Shown one piece after another: positions 52,604 to 61,702 of a stretch of 64,000 nt of DNA. The number at the start of each line of letters is the position of its first letter. Within the stretch, counting starts at the first letter, position 1. The position numbers and the translations under genes are program-made. The DNA lies in NCBI GenBank assembly GCA_963708245.1, contig OY970201.1, positions 6,696,001 to 6,760,000 on the forward strand, read 5' to 3'. The DNA is from CAVYXK01 sp963708245 (GTDB lineage: Bacteria > Pseudomonadota > Alphaproteobacteria > Acetobacterales > Acetobacteraceae). The notes below the pieces were generated by a model. The model was given only the letters and a program-made list of their open reading frames with translations, made no database searches and had not been told where the DNA came from.

Positions 52604-54196
52604 CTATCCCGGCCGGTGGGGAACCGCCGTCATGCTCGCGGCCGACTGGTCTGGCCCCGCATCCGCCGGCGCTGGCGGGACAAGATAAATGTCGAACGTA
52701 ACCGGCGCGTTCTCGTACCCCCAAAACTTGTGGCTCAGCGTGACTTTGAAGGTCCGAGTCGATGGCGGCTGATAGAACTTCGCCCTGATCGCGCACCCCA
52801 CATCCTCGTGCACGCACGCCGAGAGCCACCCGTCGCGCTCGAGCAACGTACGATTGACCCACGGTGCGCGCTGGGTGCTCATCGCGATGAACACTGGGGG
52901 GCTATCAACGCTGTAAAATCCGATAGCGTTCTCGTAGGGGTCCGATCCTGAAACGATAGGCAGCCTGGTGCCGGTCTCTTTGTGCCACAACGAGGTGACA
53001 AACTGCGCCAGCTCCTGCCGCGGCTCGACCGCGTCAGGGTCGTCATGGTTGAAAAACAGGATTCGAGCGATCAGGGGAGATGCGAGCAGCGCGGCGGCAC
53101 TCACCCCGCCAACGAGTGCGCACGCCCACCGGAACAGTCGGCGCGGATCAGCTCCCTGCAGCACGCGCATGACCAACAGCGGCGCCAGCGGAAACGCGCC
53201 GATCGTCATGTTGGAGGACACCTTCAACTCCAACATCAGTCCGAAGATCACAGTCAGCAGCACCGGGGTGAACACGAGGATCGCCAGCACCCGATCGGCA
53301 GCGGAGAGATGCCAGTTCCACCGCAGACGTCCGCTCACCAGCGCGACTGCCGCAATCACTCCCACCACAACTACATGGAATAGCACGACCGAGATTACAA
53401 ATTGCGCATCAAAGCCGATCGTCTGCCACAGGCCGATTCCGGTGAGGCTCCAGGTGTAACCGATCGGCGGCGCGTCGGACTGGATCAGCCAGACTGCATG
53501 CGGCAAGAACAGCACCGTGCAGACCAGGGCAGCAATCCAGGGTGAGCCCGAACGGTACCAATCGCGGCGTCTTGGATGCACGAGCGAGGCGGCGAAGCAG
53601 GTGATGGCGAGCGTCAGCGCATAGTATTTCGACAGCAGCGCCAGCCCCATCGTGACGCCGAACCAGATCGCCTGCGGGCGCCGTCCGCTCTCCATCGACG
53701 CCAGGAAGCAATACAGCGTCCACGGCCAGATCGACAGAAAGATAGTGTTGGCATTGTACTTGTAGCAGAGAAACGTATAGAACGGAGTCAGCAGAAGCAG
53801 TGTGAACGCCGCGCGCCGCTCCCATCCCACGGCGAACCATCCGATCAATCGCCAGCAGCCGATAAGGCCGATCGCCGAATTGAGCACGGCCAACAGAAAG
53901 AAGGCCCAGTTCCGGTGTGGGAACACCAGGAACCAGAGCCCGGCAATCCAGGCCCAGAACGGCGGATGCTGATTGTAACCGAAGCGGAACTGCTGCCCCC
54001 AGACATACGCCTCGGCCATATCGCCAGGCAGCGACAAGCCCGTGCTGCTGATGCTGCCGTAGAGGGTCCAGACCACCACGAAGCCGAGACGACCGAGGAC
54101 GATCGAGGACGGACCAGAAATTGGAATGGCGTCTGCCGGCCGCCCACCCGAAATCAGGCAAGATGACACCGCCTGTGCCCGCCGCGCCTCGATCAT
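52604..54196 (-). CDS. GT39/ArnT-like membrane glycosyltransferase
   Basis: About 530 residues with 9-11 hydrophobic helices. The conserved acidic motif after the first helix, SLPGDMAEAYVWGQQFRFGY, and YNQHPPFWAWIAGLW are typical of the PMT_2/ArnT family that moves sugars from polyprenyl phosphate in the periplasm. The C-terminal periplasmic domain begins near RQELAQFVTSLWHKETG. I take the ATG at 54196; a TTG at 54232 would add 12 residues, and neither has a strong ribosome site. Acceptor (lipid A, protein or other) unknown. Confidence 0.8.
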   Translation of the reverse strand: MIEARRAQAVSSCLISGGRPADAIPISGPSSIVLGRLGFVVVWTLYGSISSTGLSLPGDMAEAYVWGQQFRFGYNQHPPFWAWIAGLWFLVFPHRNWAFFLLAVLNSAIGLIGCWRLIGWFAVGWERRAAFTLLLLTPFYTFLCYKYNANTIFLSIWPWTLYCFLASMESGRRPQAIWFGVTMGLALLSKYYALTLAITCFAASLVHPRRRDWYRSGSPWIAALVCTVLFLPHAVWLIQSDAPPIGYTWSLTGIGLWQTIGFDAQFVISVVLFHVVVVGVIAAVALVSGRLRWNWHLSAADRVLAILVFTPVLLTVIFGLMLELKVSSNMTIGAFPLAPLLVMRVLQGADPRRLFRWACALVGGVSAAALLASPLIARILFFNHDDPDAVEPRQELAQFVTSLWHKETGTRLPIVSGSDPYENAIGFYSVDSPPVFIAMSTQRAPWVNRTLLERDGWLSACVHEDVGCAIRAKFYQPPSTRTFKVTLSHKFWGYENAPVTFDIYLVPPAPADAGPDQSAASMTAVPHRPG

Positions 54197-54301
54197 TCGC
54201 GGTCGGCCCGCAACTTCATGTGCTTGGCTCAAGACTTGGCGGTGCTCCCGAAATGGACCGGCGGCTCGGGCATTGCTCCTATAACGACCGGCCGCGCCGT
54301 G

Positions 54302-55033
54302 TCACCCCAGGTGCCGCGCCCACAGGGCGAAAATCTTCTCCCAGGTCGCCTCGGCGGCGAGCGGGTCGTACACCTGACGCTCGGGGAAGCAGAACCCGTG
54401 ATGGGTGCCCGGATACACCTCCAGCGTGTGTGTGGTGCCCGCCTTCTCCAGTGCCGACTTGAGCGCCGGGATAACGTGTGCCGGTACTGACTGGTCGTGC
54501 TCGGCGAAGGCGTAATAGAGCTCGCCCTTCACATCGCCGAGCAGCTTGTGCGGCGAGTCCTCGGCATCGGTCACGATGCCGACGCCGTAGAGGGACGCTG
54601 CGGCGACAATGCGGTGCGGGAAACGGGCTGCCACGGTTGTGATATAGCGCCCGCTCATGCAATGACCGACGCAGCCCACCGGGCCCGGCTTGACCGCGTC
54701 CTGGGCGTCGAGGAACGCCAGCATCGCCGCTGTATCATCGGCGACCAGCCCGTTGGTCAGGCTGTTCATCGCCGGCCTGATCACCGCCGACATGGCGTCG
54801 TCGCGCCGCGGAATATCGAAGCGGATCGTCCCGAGCCGATAGTACATGTCGGGCAGCAGGCACGCATAGCCGGCCTTGGCGATGCGCCGGCACATATTGC
54901 GCAGCTCCTCGCGGATGCCGGGCGCGTCCATGTAGAAGATAATACCCGGGTGCCGGCCGTTCCCTTCCGGGGTGACCAGGAAGCTCGGCATCCGCCCATG
55001 CTTCGTCGTTACGATGACGTCTTGCTCGATCAT
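54302..55033 (-). CDS. Dienelactone hydrolase family protein
   Basis: 243 residues from the ATG at 55033, which has AGGAG 6 nt upstream. The alpha/beta hydrolase nucleophile is a cysteine, C125 in CVGHCMSGRYI, as in dienelactone hydrolase (Cys-Asp-His triad). The Asp is likely in YYAFAEHDQSVPAHV and the His in YPGTHHGFCFPERQ. It hydrolyses dienelactone or related lactones in aromatic catabolism. A DapA-like gene is divergent upstream with about 150 bp between the starts. Confidence 0.88.
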   Translation of the reverse strand: MIEQDVIVTTKHGRMPSFLVTPEGNGRHPGIIFYMDAPGIREELRNMCRRIAKAGYACLLPDMYYRLGTIRFDIPRRDDAMSAVIRPAMNSLTNGLVADDTAAMLAFLDAQDAVKPGPVGCVGHCMSGRYITTVAARFPHRIVAAASLYGVGIVTDAEDSPHKLLGDVKGELYYAFAEHDQSVPAHVIPALKSALEKAGTTHTLEVYPGTHHGFCFPERQVYDPLAAEATWEKIFALWARHLG

Positions 55034-55181
55034 GGTCCGCTCCTTCTGCCCGGCGTGGATGGCTCTGCTGCCAGTCTCCCGCAGGATCGGGTAACCGTCG
55101 ATCCTCACCGGTCGGCGACCGATGGACAATAAGCCGCGCGTCGGGCGACATGACATCATCGCGACCACCCGGGAGGAACCC

Positions 55182-56114
55182 ATGAGCAACCCTGCCGCGC
55201 GGCCCCGCTATAGCGGGGTGTTCCCCGTCGTCCCAACCGTGTTCGACGAACGGGGTGGTCTCGACCTTGCCGGCCAGCGCCGGGCGGCCGATTTCATGAT
55301 CGATGCCGGCTCGAACGGCCTGGCGATTCTTGCCAATTTCTCCGAACAGTTCACCCTCGCCGACGACGAGCGCGAGGATCTGACGCGAACCATTCTGGAG
55401 CACGTCGCCGGGCGCGTGCCGGTGATCGTGACGACGACCCATTTCAGCTCGCAGGTCTGCGCCGAGCGCAGCCGGCGGGCGCAGGACGCCGGCGCCGCCA
55501 TGGTCATGGTAATGCCGCCCTATCACGGTGCGACGATCCGCGTCGGCGAGGCCGCGATCTTCGATTTCTTTCGCGCGGTGGCCGCGGCGATCGACATCCC
55601 GATCATGATCCAGGACGCGCCGGTCAGTGGCACGCCGCTCTCGGCGGATTTGCTGGCACGGCTTGCAAGCGAGATCGCCAATGTCGCCTATTTCAAGATC
55701 GAATCGGCAGGTGCGGCCACCAAGCTGCGGGAGCTCATTCGCCTGGGCGGCGCGGCGGTTGAAGGCCCCTGGGACGGCGAGGAGGGCATCGCCCTTATCG
55801 CCGATCTCGACGCCGGTGCGACGGGCAGCATGACCGGGGGTGGCTATCCCGACGCGTTCCGGCGGATCCTGGACGACTACCTCGCCGGCCGGCGCGACCA
55901 GGCCGTGGCGCGGTACGAACGGTGGCTGCCGCTGATCAACTACGAGAATCGGCAATGCGGTCTGCTGGCTTGCAAGGCGCTGATGCGGGAAGGTGGGATC
56001 ATCGGCTGTGATGCGCCGCGGCACCCGCTGGCACCGATGCATCCGACTGTACGCGCCGGTCTGATCGAGATCGCCCGCCGGCTCGATCCGATGGTGCTCC
56101 GTTGGACGAAGTAG
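55182..56114 (+). CDS. Dihydrodipicolinate synthase-family aldolase (not DapA)
   Basis: 310 residues from the ATG at 55182 (MSNPAARPRYSGVFPVVPTV). The TIM-barrel Schiff-base lysine is K172 in NVAYFKIESA, and GSNGLAILANFSEQFTLADD holds the substrate loop. The Tyr of the YNxP motif in true DHDPS is replaced (IMIQDAPVSG), so it probably acts on another keto acid, for example in sugar-acid breakdown. DapA itself is expected elsewhere in the genome. The upstream GTG/ATG at 55122 is not needed. Confidence 0.85.
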   Translation: MSNPAARPRYSGVFPVVPTVFDERGGLDLAGQRRAADFMIDAGSNGLAILANFSEQFTLADDEREDLTRTILEHVAGRVPVIVTTTHFSSQVCAERSRRAQDAGAAMVMVMPPYHGATIRVGEAAIFDFFRAVAAAIDIPIMIQDAPVSGTPLSADLLARLASEIANVAYFKIESAGAATKLRELIRLGGAAVEGPWDGEEGIALIADLDAGATGSMTGGGYPDAFRRILDDYLAGRRDQAVARYERWLPLINYENRQCGLLACKALMREGGIIGCDAPRHPLAPMHPTVRAGLIEIARRLDPMVLRWTK

Positions 56115-56193
56115 GAGTTTCGGGAGTGAGGGTACGGGCTCCGGCCTTGCGCGGTGCGAGCCGCGGACGGATAAGGCGGCCCAAGGTGGATGA

Positions 56194-58809
56194 ATGAACG
56201 ATACAGCGATCGAAACTGGCCCGCACTATGATTTCCGGGCGGCGGAACCACGCTGGCAGGCAGCATGGGCCGCGCGCGGCTGCTTTCACGTCGTCGACGT
56301 ACCGGCCGACGATAAGCCGAAATACTATGCCCTCGAGATGTTCCCCTACCCGTCTGGCAAGATCCATATGGGACACGTGCGCAACTATACACTGGGCGAC
56401 GCGCTGGCGCGCTACAAGCGAGCGCGCGGTTTCTCGGTGCTGCACCCGATGGGATGGGACGCGTTCGGCCTGCCGGCTGAGAACGCCGCCCGCGAACGTC
56501 AGATCCACCCGGCCAAATGGACCTGGGACAACATCAACGCCATGCGCACCGAGCTCCAGCGCATGGGGCTGTCGCTCGACTGGGAGCGCGAGCTCGCCAC
56601 CTGCGACCCGGCCTATTACGGCCCGCAGCAGAAGCTCTTCCTCGACTTCCTGCGCGCCGGCTTGGCAGAGCGGAAGGAGAGTTGGGTCAACTGGGACCCG
56701 GTCGACGGCACCGTGCTGGCGAACGAGCAAGTGATCGACGGGCGCGGCTGGCGCTCCGGCGCTCCCGTGGAGAAGAAGAAGCTCGCACAGTGGTTCCTGC
56801 GCATCACGCACTACGCGCCGGACCTTTTGGTTGCACTCGAGCGGTTGGACCGCTGGCCGGAGCGCGTGCGGCTCATGCAGGAGAAATGGATCGGCCGCAG
56901 CGAGGGCGCGCGAGTGCGATTCGCGCTGAACGAGGGTTGCGGCGATATCACCGAGGTGGAGGTGTTCACCACACGGCCGGACACGCTGTTCGGCATGTCG
57001 TTCCTGGCGTTAGCGCCGGAGCATCCGCTGGCCGCTTGTCTGGCCCAGCGCGACCCGCAGGCTGCCGCCTTCATTGCCGAGTGCCGGCGGATGGGCACCA
57101 GCGAGGCAGCAATCGAGACGGCAGAGAAACGCGGCTACGACACCGGCCTGACAGTCAGGCACCCGTTCCTTGACGCTGCGTTTCCGGTCTGGATCGCCAA
57201 TTTCGTCCTGATGGAATACGGCACCGGTGCGATCTTCGGCTGCCCCGGGCACGACCAACGCGACATCGAGTTCGCCCGCAAATACGGCCTGCGCGTCGTG
57301 CCCGTGGTACTGCCGCCGAGTGCGGATGTGGCGAGTTTCACGATCGGCGACACGGCCTATGTTGGACCTGGGACGATCTGCAACTCTGGTTTCCTCGACG
57401 GCCTAGATGTGGACGCGGCGAAGCGCCGCGTGATCGAAGAGCTTGAGAAGCGCGGTCTCGGTCAGGGTGAGGTTAACTGGCGGTTGCGCGACTGGGGAGT
57501 CTCCCGCCAACGTTACTGGGGCTGCCCGATCCCGGTGATCCACTGCGACGCTTGCGGCGTCGTGCCGGTGCCGGAGGACCAGTTGCCGGTGGAATTGCCC
57601 GAGGACGTGAGCTTCGACTGGCCGGGCAATCCGCTGGATCACCACCCGACCTGGAAGCACGTGCCCTGCCCTTCCTGTGGCGGACCTGCGCAGCGGGAGA
57701 CCGACACGTTTGACACTTTCGTGGACAGTTCCTGGTATTTTGCCCGCTATTGCAGCCCGCACGCGCAGGAGCCGGTGATGCGCGCAGCGGTCGATCACTG
57801 GATGCCCGTCGATCAGTATATCGGCGGCATCGAGCATGCGATCCTGCACCTGCTCTATTCGCGTTTCTTTACCCGCGCCATGCGCGACACCGGGCATCTT
57901 TCCATGGACGAACCGTTTGCCGGCCTGTTCACCCAAGGCATGGTAACGCATGAAAGCTATCGCACCGCCGAGGGGCCGAATGGCGTCTGGCTCTATCCCG
58001 ATGAGGTGGTCAAGCAACCGGACGGCACCATCGTGCATCGCGATACAGGCGAGCCGGTTATCGTCGGCCGCGTGGAGGCAATGAGCAAATCGCGGCGCAA
58101 CACGGTGGATCCCGAGGCGATCATCGCCCGCTACGGCGCCGATACGGCGCGCTGGTTCATCCTGTCGGACAATCCACCGGAGCGTGACATGGAATGGACC
58201 GAGGCGGGGGTGGCAGGCGCGTTCCGCTTCACTCAGCGAGTATTCCGCCTGGCGACCGGACTTGACGAGGTGCCGGCGGGACCGATGCCCGAGCAGTTTG
58301 CCGATAAGGCACAGGCGCTGCGGCGCACCAGCCATCGGTGCATCGCCGCGGTGACCGAGGCGGTGGAGGGGTTTGCATTCAACGTCGCGGTGGCGCGGCT
58401 TCACGAACTTGCCAATGCCATCGGCGAGGCGGAGCGCATTCCCGACGAGCCCGGTCTGGCCTGGGCACGGCGCGAAGCGATGGAGACTTTCACCCGGCTG
58501 ATCGGCCCGATGATGCCACACTTGGCCGAGGAGATGCACGCACGGCTTTGCCCCGGCGCGCTGTTGGTAGCCGAGCTGCCATGGCCGGACGCGGATCCGG
58601 CTCTGGTTGCGGCTGAAACGGTGACGATCGCGGTGCAGGTGATGGGCAAGTTGCGCGGCACGATCTCGGTCCCGCCCAACTCGCCGCGCGATGTCACGAT
58701 CGCCGCCGCCAAGGCGGAGGCGAACGTGGCTCGGATGCTGGCGGGCAAGCGTATCGCCAAGGAGATCTACGTGCCGAACCGGATCGTCAATTTCGTGGTC
58801 ACCGGATGA
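56194..58809 (+). CDS. leuS: Leucyl-tRNA synthetase
   Basis: 871 residues. Class I signatures: PYPSGKIHMGH (HIGH motif, 51-61) and AMSKS (KMSKS, 630-633). The editing domain contains FTTRPDTLFG and YGTGAIFGCPGHDQRDIEF, which remove mischarged tRNA. An anticodon-binding domain and a C-terminal appendix complete it. The stop overlaps the start of lptE (ATGA). It is the first of the leuS-lptE-holA unit typical of alphaproteobacteria. Confidence 0.97.
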   Translation: MNDTAIETGPHYDFRAAEPRWQAAWAARGCFHVVDVPADDKPKYYALEMFPYPSGKIHMGHVRNYTLGDALARYKRARGFSVLHPMGWDAFGLPAENAARERQIHPAKWTWDNINAMRTELQRMGLSLDWERELATCDPAYYGPQQKLFLDFLRAGLAERKESWVNWDPVDGTVLANEQVIDGRGWRSGAPVEKKKLAQWFLRITHYAPDLLVALERLDRWPERVRLMQEKWIGRSEGARVRFALNEGCGDITEVEVFTTRPDTLFGMSFLALAPEHPLAACLAQRDPQAAAFIAECRRMGTSEAAIETAEKRGYDTGLTVRHPFLDAAFPVWIANFVLMEYGTGAIFGCPGHDQRDIEFARKYGLRVVPVVLPPSADVASFTIGDTAYVGPGTICNSGFLDGLDVDAAKRRVIEELEKRGLGQGEVNWRLRDWGVSRQRYWGCPIPVIHCDACGVVPVPEDQLPVELPEDVSFDWPGNPLDHHPTWKHVPCPSCGGPAQRETDTFDTFVDSSWYFARYCSPHAQEPVMRAAVDHWMPVDQYIGGIEHAILHLLYSRFFTRAMRDTGHLSMDEPFAGLFTQGMVTHESYRTAEGPNGVWLYPDEVVKQPDGTIVHRDTGEPVIVGRVEAMSKSRRNTVDPEAIIARYGADTARWFILSDNPPERDMEWTEAGVAGAFRFTQRVFRLATGLDEVPAGPMPEQFADKAQALRRTSHRCIAAVTEAVEGFAFNVAVARLHELANAIGEAERIPDEPGLAWARREAMETFTRLIGPMMPHLAEEMHARLCPGALLVAELPWPDADPALVAAETVTIAVQVMGKLRGTISVPPNSPRDVTIAAAKAEANVARMLAGKRIAKEIYVPNRIVNFVVTG

Positions 58810-59336
58810 TGTTGTCCCGGCGCGCCCTGCTTGGCGCCGGCGCTACACTCCCGCTGGCGGGCTGCGGATTCCACCCTGTGTACATGCCCAGCGCTGGCGG
58901 CGAACCGGGTGTGGCGCAGCGCGAGCTGGCGGCTATCTACGTGGCCATCATTCCCGACCGCCCCGGTCAGGAGCTGCGCCAGGCACTGCAGCAACGGCTT
59001 GAAGGGACGGGGGCTGACCCCAAGCCGATTTATACTCTTACCGTAAACTACTGGACGACGGGTGAGGGGATCGCCATCCAGCCGGACACTTCAACCACAC
59101 GCATCCGGATGTTCGGCAATGCGAACTGGACGCTGAGAGGGCGTGACCCGGGCCAGACCGTCATCACGAGCGGGTTCTCGCGCGCCGAGGATGCCGTGAA
59201 CGTCATTGACGAGCAATATTTCTCGGCCGACTTGCAGACCGAGGCGGCGTATCGCTACTTGGCGCAGGCGTTGGCCGACCAGATCACCATGCGGCTGGCC
59301 ATCTTCTTTCGTAACAAGGCCGGCCAGACCGGCTGA
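58806..59336 (+). CDS. lptE: LPS-assembly lipoprotein LptE
   Basis: 176 residues. The N-terminus is a twin-Arg-like start (SRRALLGAGATLPLAGC) with a lipobox LAGC, Cys 20 being lipidated. The rest fits the LptE fold: RELAAIYVAIIPDRPGQELR, TLTVNYWTTG, and YRYLAQALADQITMRLAIFF. LptE plugs the LptD outer-membrane barrel and helps insert lipopolysaccharide. The start lies within the leuS stop. Confidence 0.9.
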   Translation: MMLSRRALLGAGATLPLAGCGFHPVYMPSAGGEPGVAQRELAAIYVAIIPDRPGQELRQALQQRLEGTGADPKPIYTLTVNYWTTGEGIAIQPDTSTTRIRMFGNANWTLRGRDPGQTVITSGFSRAEDAVNVIDEQYFSADLQTEAAYRYLAQALADQITMRLAIFFRNKAGQTG

Positions 59337-59340
59337 ACTG

Positions 59341-60375
59341 GTGAAGATAGACGCACGCCGTGTGCCGGCCTTTCTGCGCGACCCCGGCTCGTGTCGGGTG
59401 GTTCTGTTGTTTGGCGAGGACATTGGGCTGATCCACGAGCGGGCGGATGCGCTGGTCCGCGCGGTGGCAGGCTTCCTGGACGACCCGTTTCGCGTGGTCG
59501 AGCTGGCACGCGAGGACCTCGGCACTCTACCGGCAGAGGCGGCATCGTTGCCACTAAGCGGCGGACGTCGCGTGGTGCGGGTGCGCGAGGCTGGCGAGGC
59601 GGCACTGGCACCAGTGCAAGCCGTGCTGTCCGGGCCGGCGCCGGCGTTGGTGGTCCTGGAAGGTACCGGGCTGCCGGCCCGCTCGCGCCTGCGCGCTGCG
59701 TTGGAAGCCGCGACCGATGGTGTGGCGATCGGCTGCTACCCCGACGAAGGTCGCACGCTGGAGGAGACGATCCGCGCCACCTTGGCCGAGACCGGGGTGT
59801 CGGTCGAACCGGAGGCGCTGGCTTGGCTGGCGGGGCAGCTTGGTGCCGACCGCGCGGCGACGCGGCGGGAACTCGAGAAGCTGGCCCTCTACGTCGGCCC
59901 CGCCGACGGGAAGTCCGGCGGGCGCGTGGATATGGAGGCTGCCGCCGCCTGTGTGGGCGACATCGCCGGGCTGTCGCTCGAGGACGCGCTGTTCGCGGCA
60001 ACGGCCGGCGATGTGCCGACCGCCGACCGCGCGCTGGAGTTGGCAATGGCCGAGGGCGCGACGGCGGTGGGTGTCTTGAGGGCGGCACTGATGCATATGC
60101 AGCGGCTGCATCGGGCGCGTTTGGCGATGGATCGCGGGATCAGCGCGGCGGAAGCGGCGAAGGCAGCACGGCCCCCGGTATTCTTCCGCCGGGTCGGCAC
60201 TTTCGCACGAGCGCTGACGCTCTGGCCGGCAGCCGCTTTGATGGCGGCGATGGCGGCCATCGCCGAGGCGGAGCGGGCTTGCAAGCGGACCGGCGCACCA
60301 GACGGCGTGATCTGCCGCAACGCGGTGCTTGTGCTGGCGCGGCGGGCGCGCGCGGCGGAAGGGCGGGTCGCCTAG
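59341..60375 (+). CDS. holA: DNA polymerase III delta subunit
   Basis: 344 residues from a GTG at 59341, 4 nt after the lptE stop. The delta-subunit pattern includes VVLLFGEDIGLIHERADALV at the start (delta AAA-like fold), ELAREDLGTLPAEAASLPLS and GLSLEDALFAATAGDVPTAD. HolA opens the sliding clamp in the clamp loader. The frame upstream of 59341 overlaps lptE and has no family sequence. Its place after lptE is common in alphaproteobacteria. Confidence 0.92.
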   Translation: MKIDARRVPAFLRDPGSCRVVLLFGEDIGLIHERADALVRAVAGFLDDPFRVVELAREDLGTLPAEAASLPLSGGRRVVRVREAGEAALAPVQAVLSGPAPALVVLEGTGLPARSRLRAALEAATDGVAIGCYPDEGRTLEETIRATLAETGVSVEPEALAWLAGQLGADRAATRRELEKLALYVGPADGKSGGRVDMEAAAACVGDIAGLSLEDALFAATAGDVPTADRALELAMAEGATAVGVLRAALMHMQRLHRARLAMDRGISAAEAAKAARPPVFFRRVGTFARALTLWPAAALMAAMAAIAEAERACKRTGAPDGVICRNAVLVLARRARAAEGRVA

Positions 60376-60481
60376 TCGAACGCGATCGGAGTTACGTCGT
60401 TGGAATCACGCGAAAGCAGAGACATGCCATGCTAAGCCGCCTTTCTGCCGGCGGCTGACGCTTACAAGCCCGGAGAGAATG

Positions 60482-60742
60482 ATGCCGAAAGTGGAGATCT
60501 ACACTCAGCCGTGGTGCCCTTATTGCGCGCGGGCGAAGCGCCTCCTCGCTGATAAGGGGGTAGACTTCCAGGAGATCGACGCACCGCACGGGACACCGGA
60601 ACGACAAGAGTCGATCCGCCGGTCGGGCGGGCGCAGCTCGGTTCCGCAGATATTCATCGACGGCCAATATGTGGGCGACAGTGAAGAGCTATTGGCGCTC
60701 GATCGTGCCGGCAAGCTCGACGTGCTGCTGCACCCGGCCTGA
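60482..60742 (+). CDS. grxC: Glutaredoxin 3
   Basis: 86 residues. Redox motif CPYC (12-15) in YTQPWCPYCARAKRLL, the cis-Pro TSVP-like region SSVPQIFIDGQYVGD and a C-terminal helix. Uses glutathione to reduce protein disulfides and ribonucleotide reductase. The ATG at 60482 lies 4 nt after GGAGAG; another ATG directly before it (60479) is too close to the ribosome site. Confidence 0.93.
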   Translation: MPKVEIYTQPWCPYCARAKRLLADKGVDFQEIDAPHGTPERQESIRRSGGRSSVPQIFIDGQYVGDSEELLALDRAGKLDVLLHPA

Positions 60743-60917
60743 CCATCCATCGAACCGTTTCTTTCGTTTAGATTTAGAAAGAAGGCACACCGGGGCCGCC
60801 ATGCGAACCGAGGAGGTGGTCGCAGCACCGGGTTTTGGCGCAAGCTTGGACATGCCCGGTGCGCCCCGGTGTACCAAGTGAAGCGACCCGGGTGGGGCTC
60901 TGGGCCGCCTCTTCGAT

Positions 60918-60938
60918 GCTCCTTCGGGGCGAAGGAGC
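60918..60938. terminator. Perfect hairpin, possible terminator or processing signal
   Basis: GCTCCTTCG pairs with CGAAGGAGC over 9 bp around GGG. No T-run follows on either strand, so it may be an mRNA end or a REP-type element instead of a classical terminator. Confidence 0.35.
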
Positions 60939-61120
60939 ACGCGTCCCGTATCGCGTGCGATCGCACTCGGCTAGAGCGATCTTTGCCCGCCAATTTTAGC
61001 GGAAACAGGCGGAGAAATCCGGCGAACACTGCCCCGTTTGTCGCTGCTCCACCGGGTTTCTCATTCTGTTCAGCTAACACGGGCGCATTCATCGCGACCG
61101 GAAACGCGGAGTCCCGCGAA

Positions 61121-61215
61121 CACCTCTCTCGCTCTTGCGGCAGAGAGCGTGCCCTCGGGCTCCGACCTGGCTCCGACCCGAGGGTGCCGCGCGCAGCGCG
61201 GCGGGTTAGGGTTCT
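61121..61215. repeat. Palindromic dispersed repeat, copy 2
   Basis: Same order of motifs as at 463-515: CACCTCTC ... GAGAG, then CCGCGC ... GCGCGG, then CGGGTTAGGGTT. It carries an extra inner hairpin CCCTCGGG/CCCGAGGG (61152-61184) that copy 1 lacks. Confidence 0.55.
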
Positions 61216-61343
61216 GCTACGGTGAGCCCCTCACGACGTTCTGACGTCCGATAGCAATAATGGGGGATTATTAACGTTATAATCTCGGAACGCGGGTTCA
61301 CATCCCAACTGCCAAGAGCGATGCCCAAGGGAACGGGACTTTC

Positions 61344-61697
61344 TCAGCGTGTTATACCCGGCAGCGATGACCGGTGCTCTGCCACGCAGACATCGTGCAG
61401 GGCGTACCCGCCCGTGCTGGAGGCATATCGCACCGTCAGTGCACCCGTGCGGCGGTCCAGCTCGTAGAAGCCACCGTGACGCGTATCGTGCCACGTGATA
61501 CTATCGTCTGTGATCCTGGCGGGATACGAATCGGCCAGCGAATGCTCTTCGTCGATCTCGATGTCCCATGTCGCGCCGCTGCTCGGATTGCGGCAAACGA
61601 ACCGCGTCTCCGCCGCGCGGCTGGGCTGCCAGCATCCGGACACCGGCAGTCCACCGGCCATGACCACCAATAGCAGCGCGAGCGGTCTGGTCACCAC
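61344..61697 (-). CDS. Small lipoprotein of unknown function
   Basis: About 117 residues from GTG at 61697 (or 61694). Signal sequence TRPLALLLVVMAGGLPVSGC with a lipobox; the Cys would carry the lipid. The mature part has RFVCRNPSSGATWDIEIDEE and a beta-rich end (WHDTRHGGFYELDRRTGALT). I recognise no family. It starts 6 nt after the NodT stop on the same strand, so it is likely the last gene of the efflux unit. Confidence 0.6.
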   Translation of the reverse strand: MVTRPLALLLVVMAGGLPVSGCWQPSRAAETRFVCRNPSSGATWDIEIDEEHSLADSYPARITDDSITWHDTRHGGFYELDRRTGALTVRYASSTGGYALHDVCVAEHRSSLPGITR

Positions 61698-61702
61698 CCA
61701 GC

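Larger units (their letters stand above)
60743..61343. other. Intergenic region with hairpins and a palindromic repeat
   Basis: About 600 bp without a convincing gene. 60759-60783 holds TTCTTTC/GAAAGAA arms. 60918-60938 is a perfect 9-bp hairpin (GCTCCTTCG/CGAAGGAGC, loop GGG). 61121-61215 is the second copy of the dispersed palindromic repeat. Several frames are open but none has protein-like content. Confidence 0.55.

Noticed and set aside
54735..56042. 435-codon minus-strand frame opposite the DapA-like gene
   Set aside because: Covers two convincing genes in other frames and has no family motif.
59255..60088. Minus-strand frame opposite holA
   Set aside because: Pro/Arg-rich antisense artefact of the holA coding sequence.
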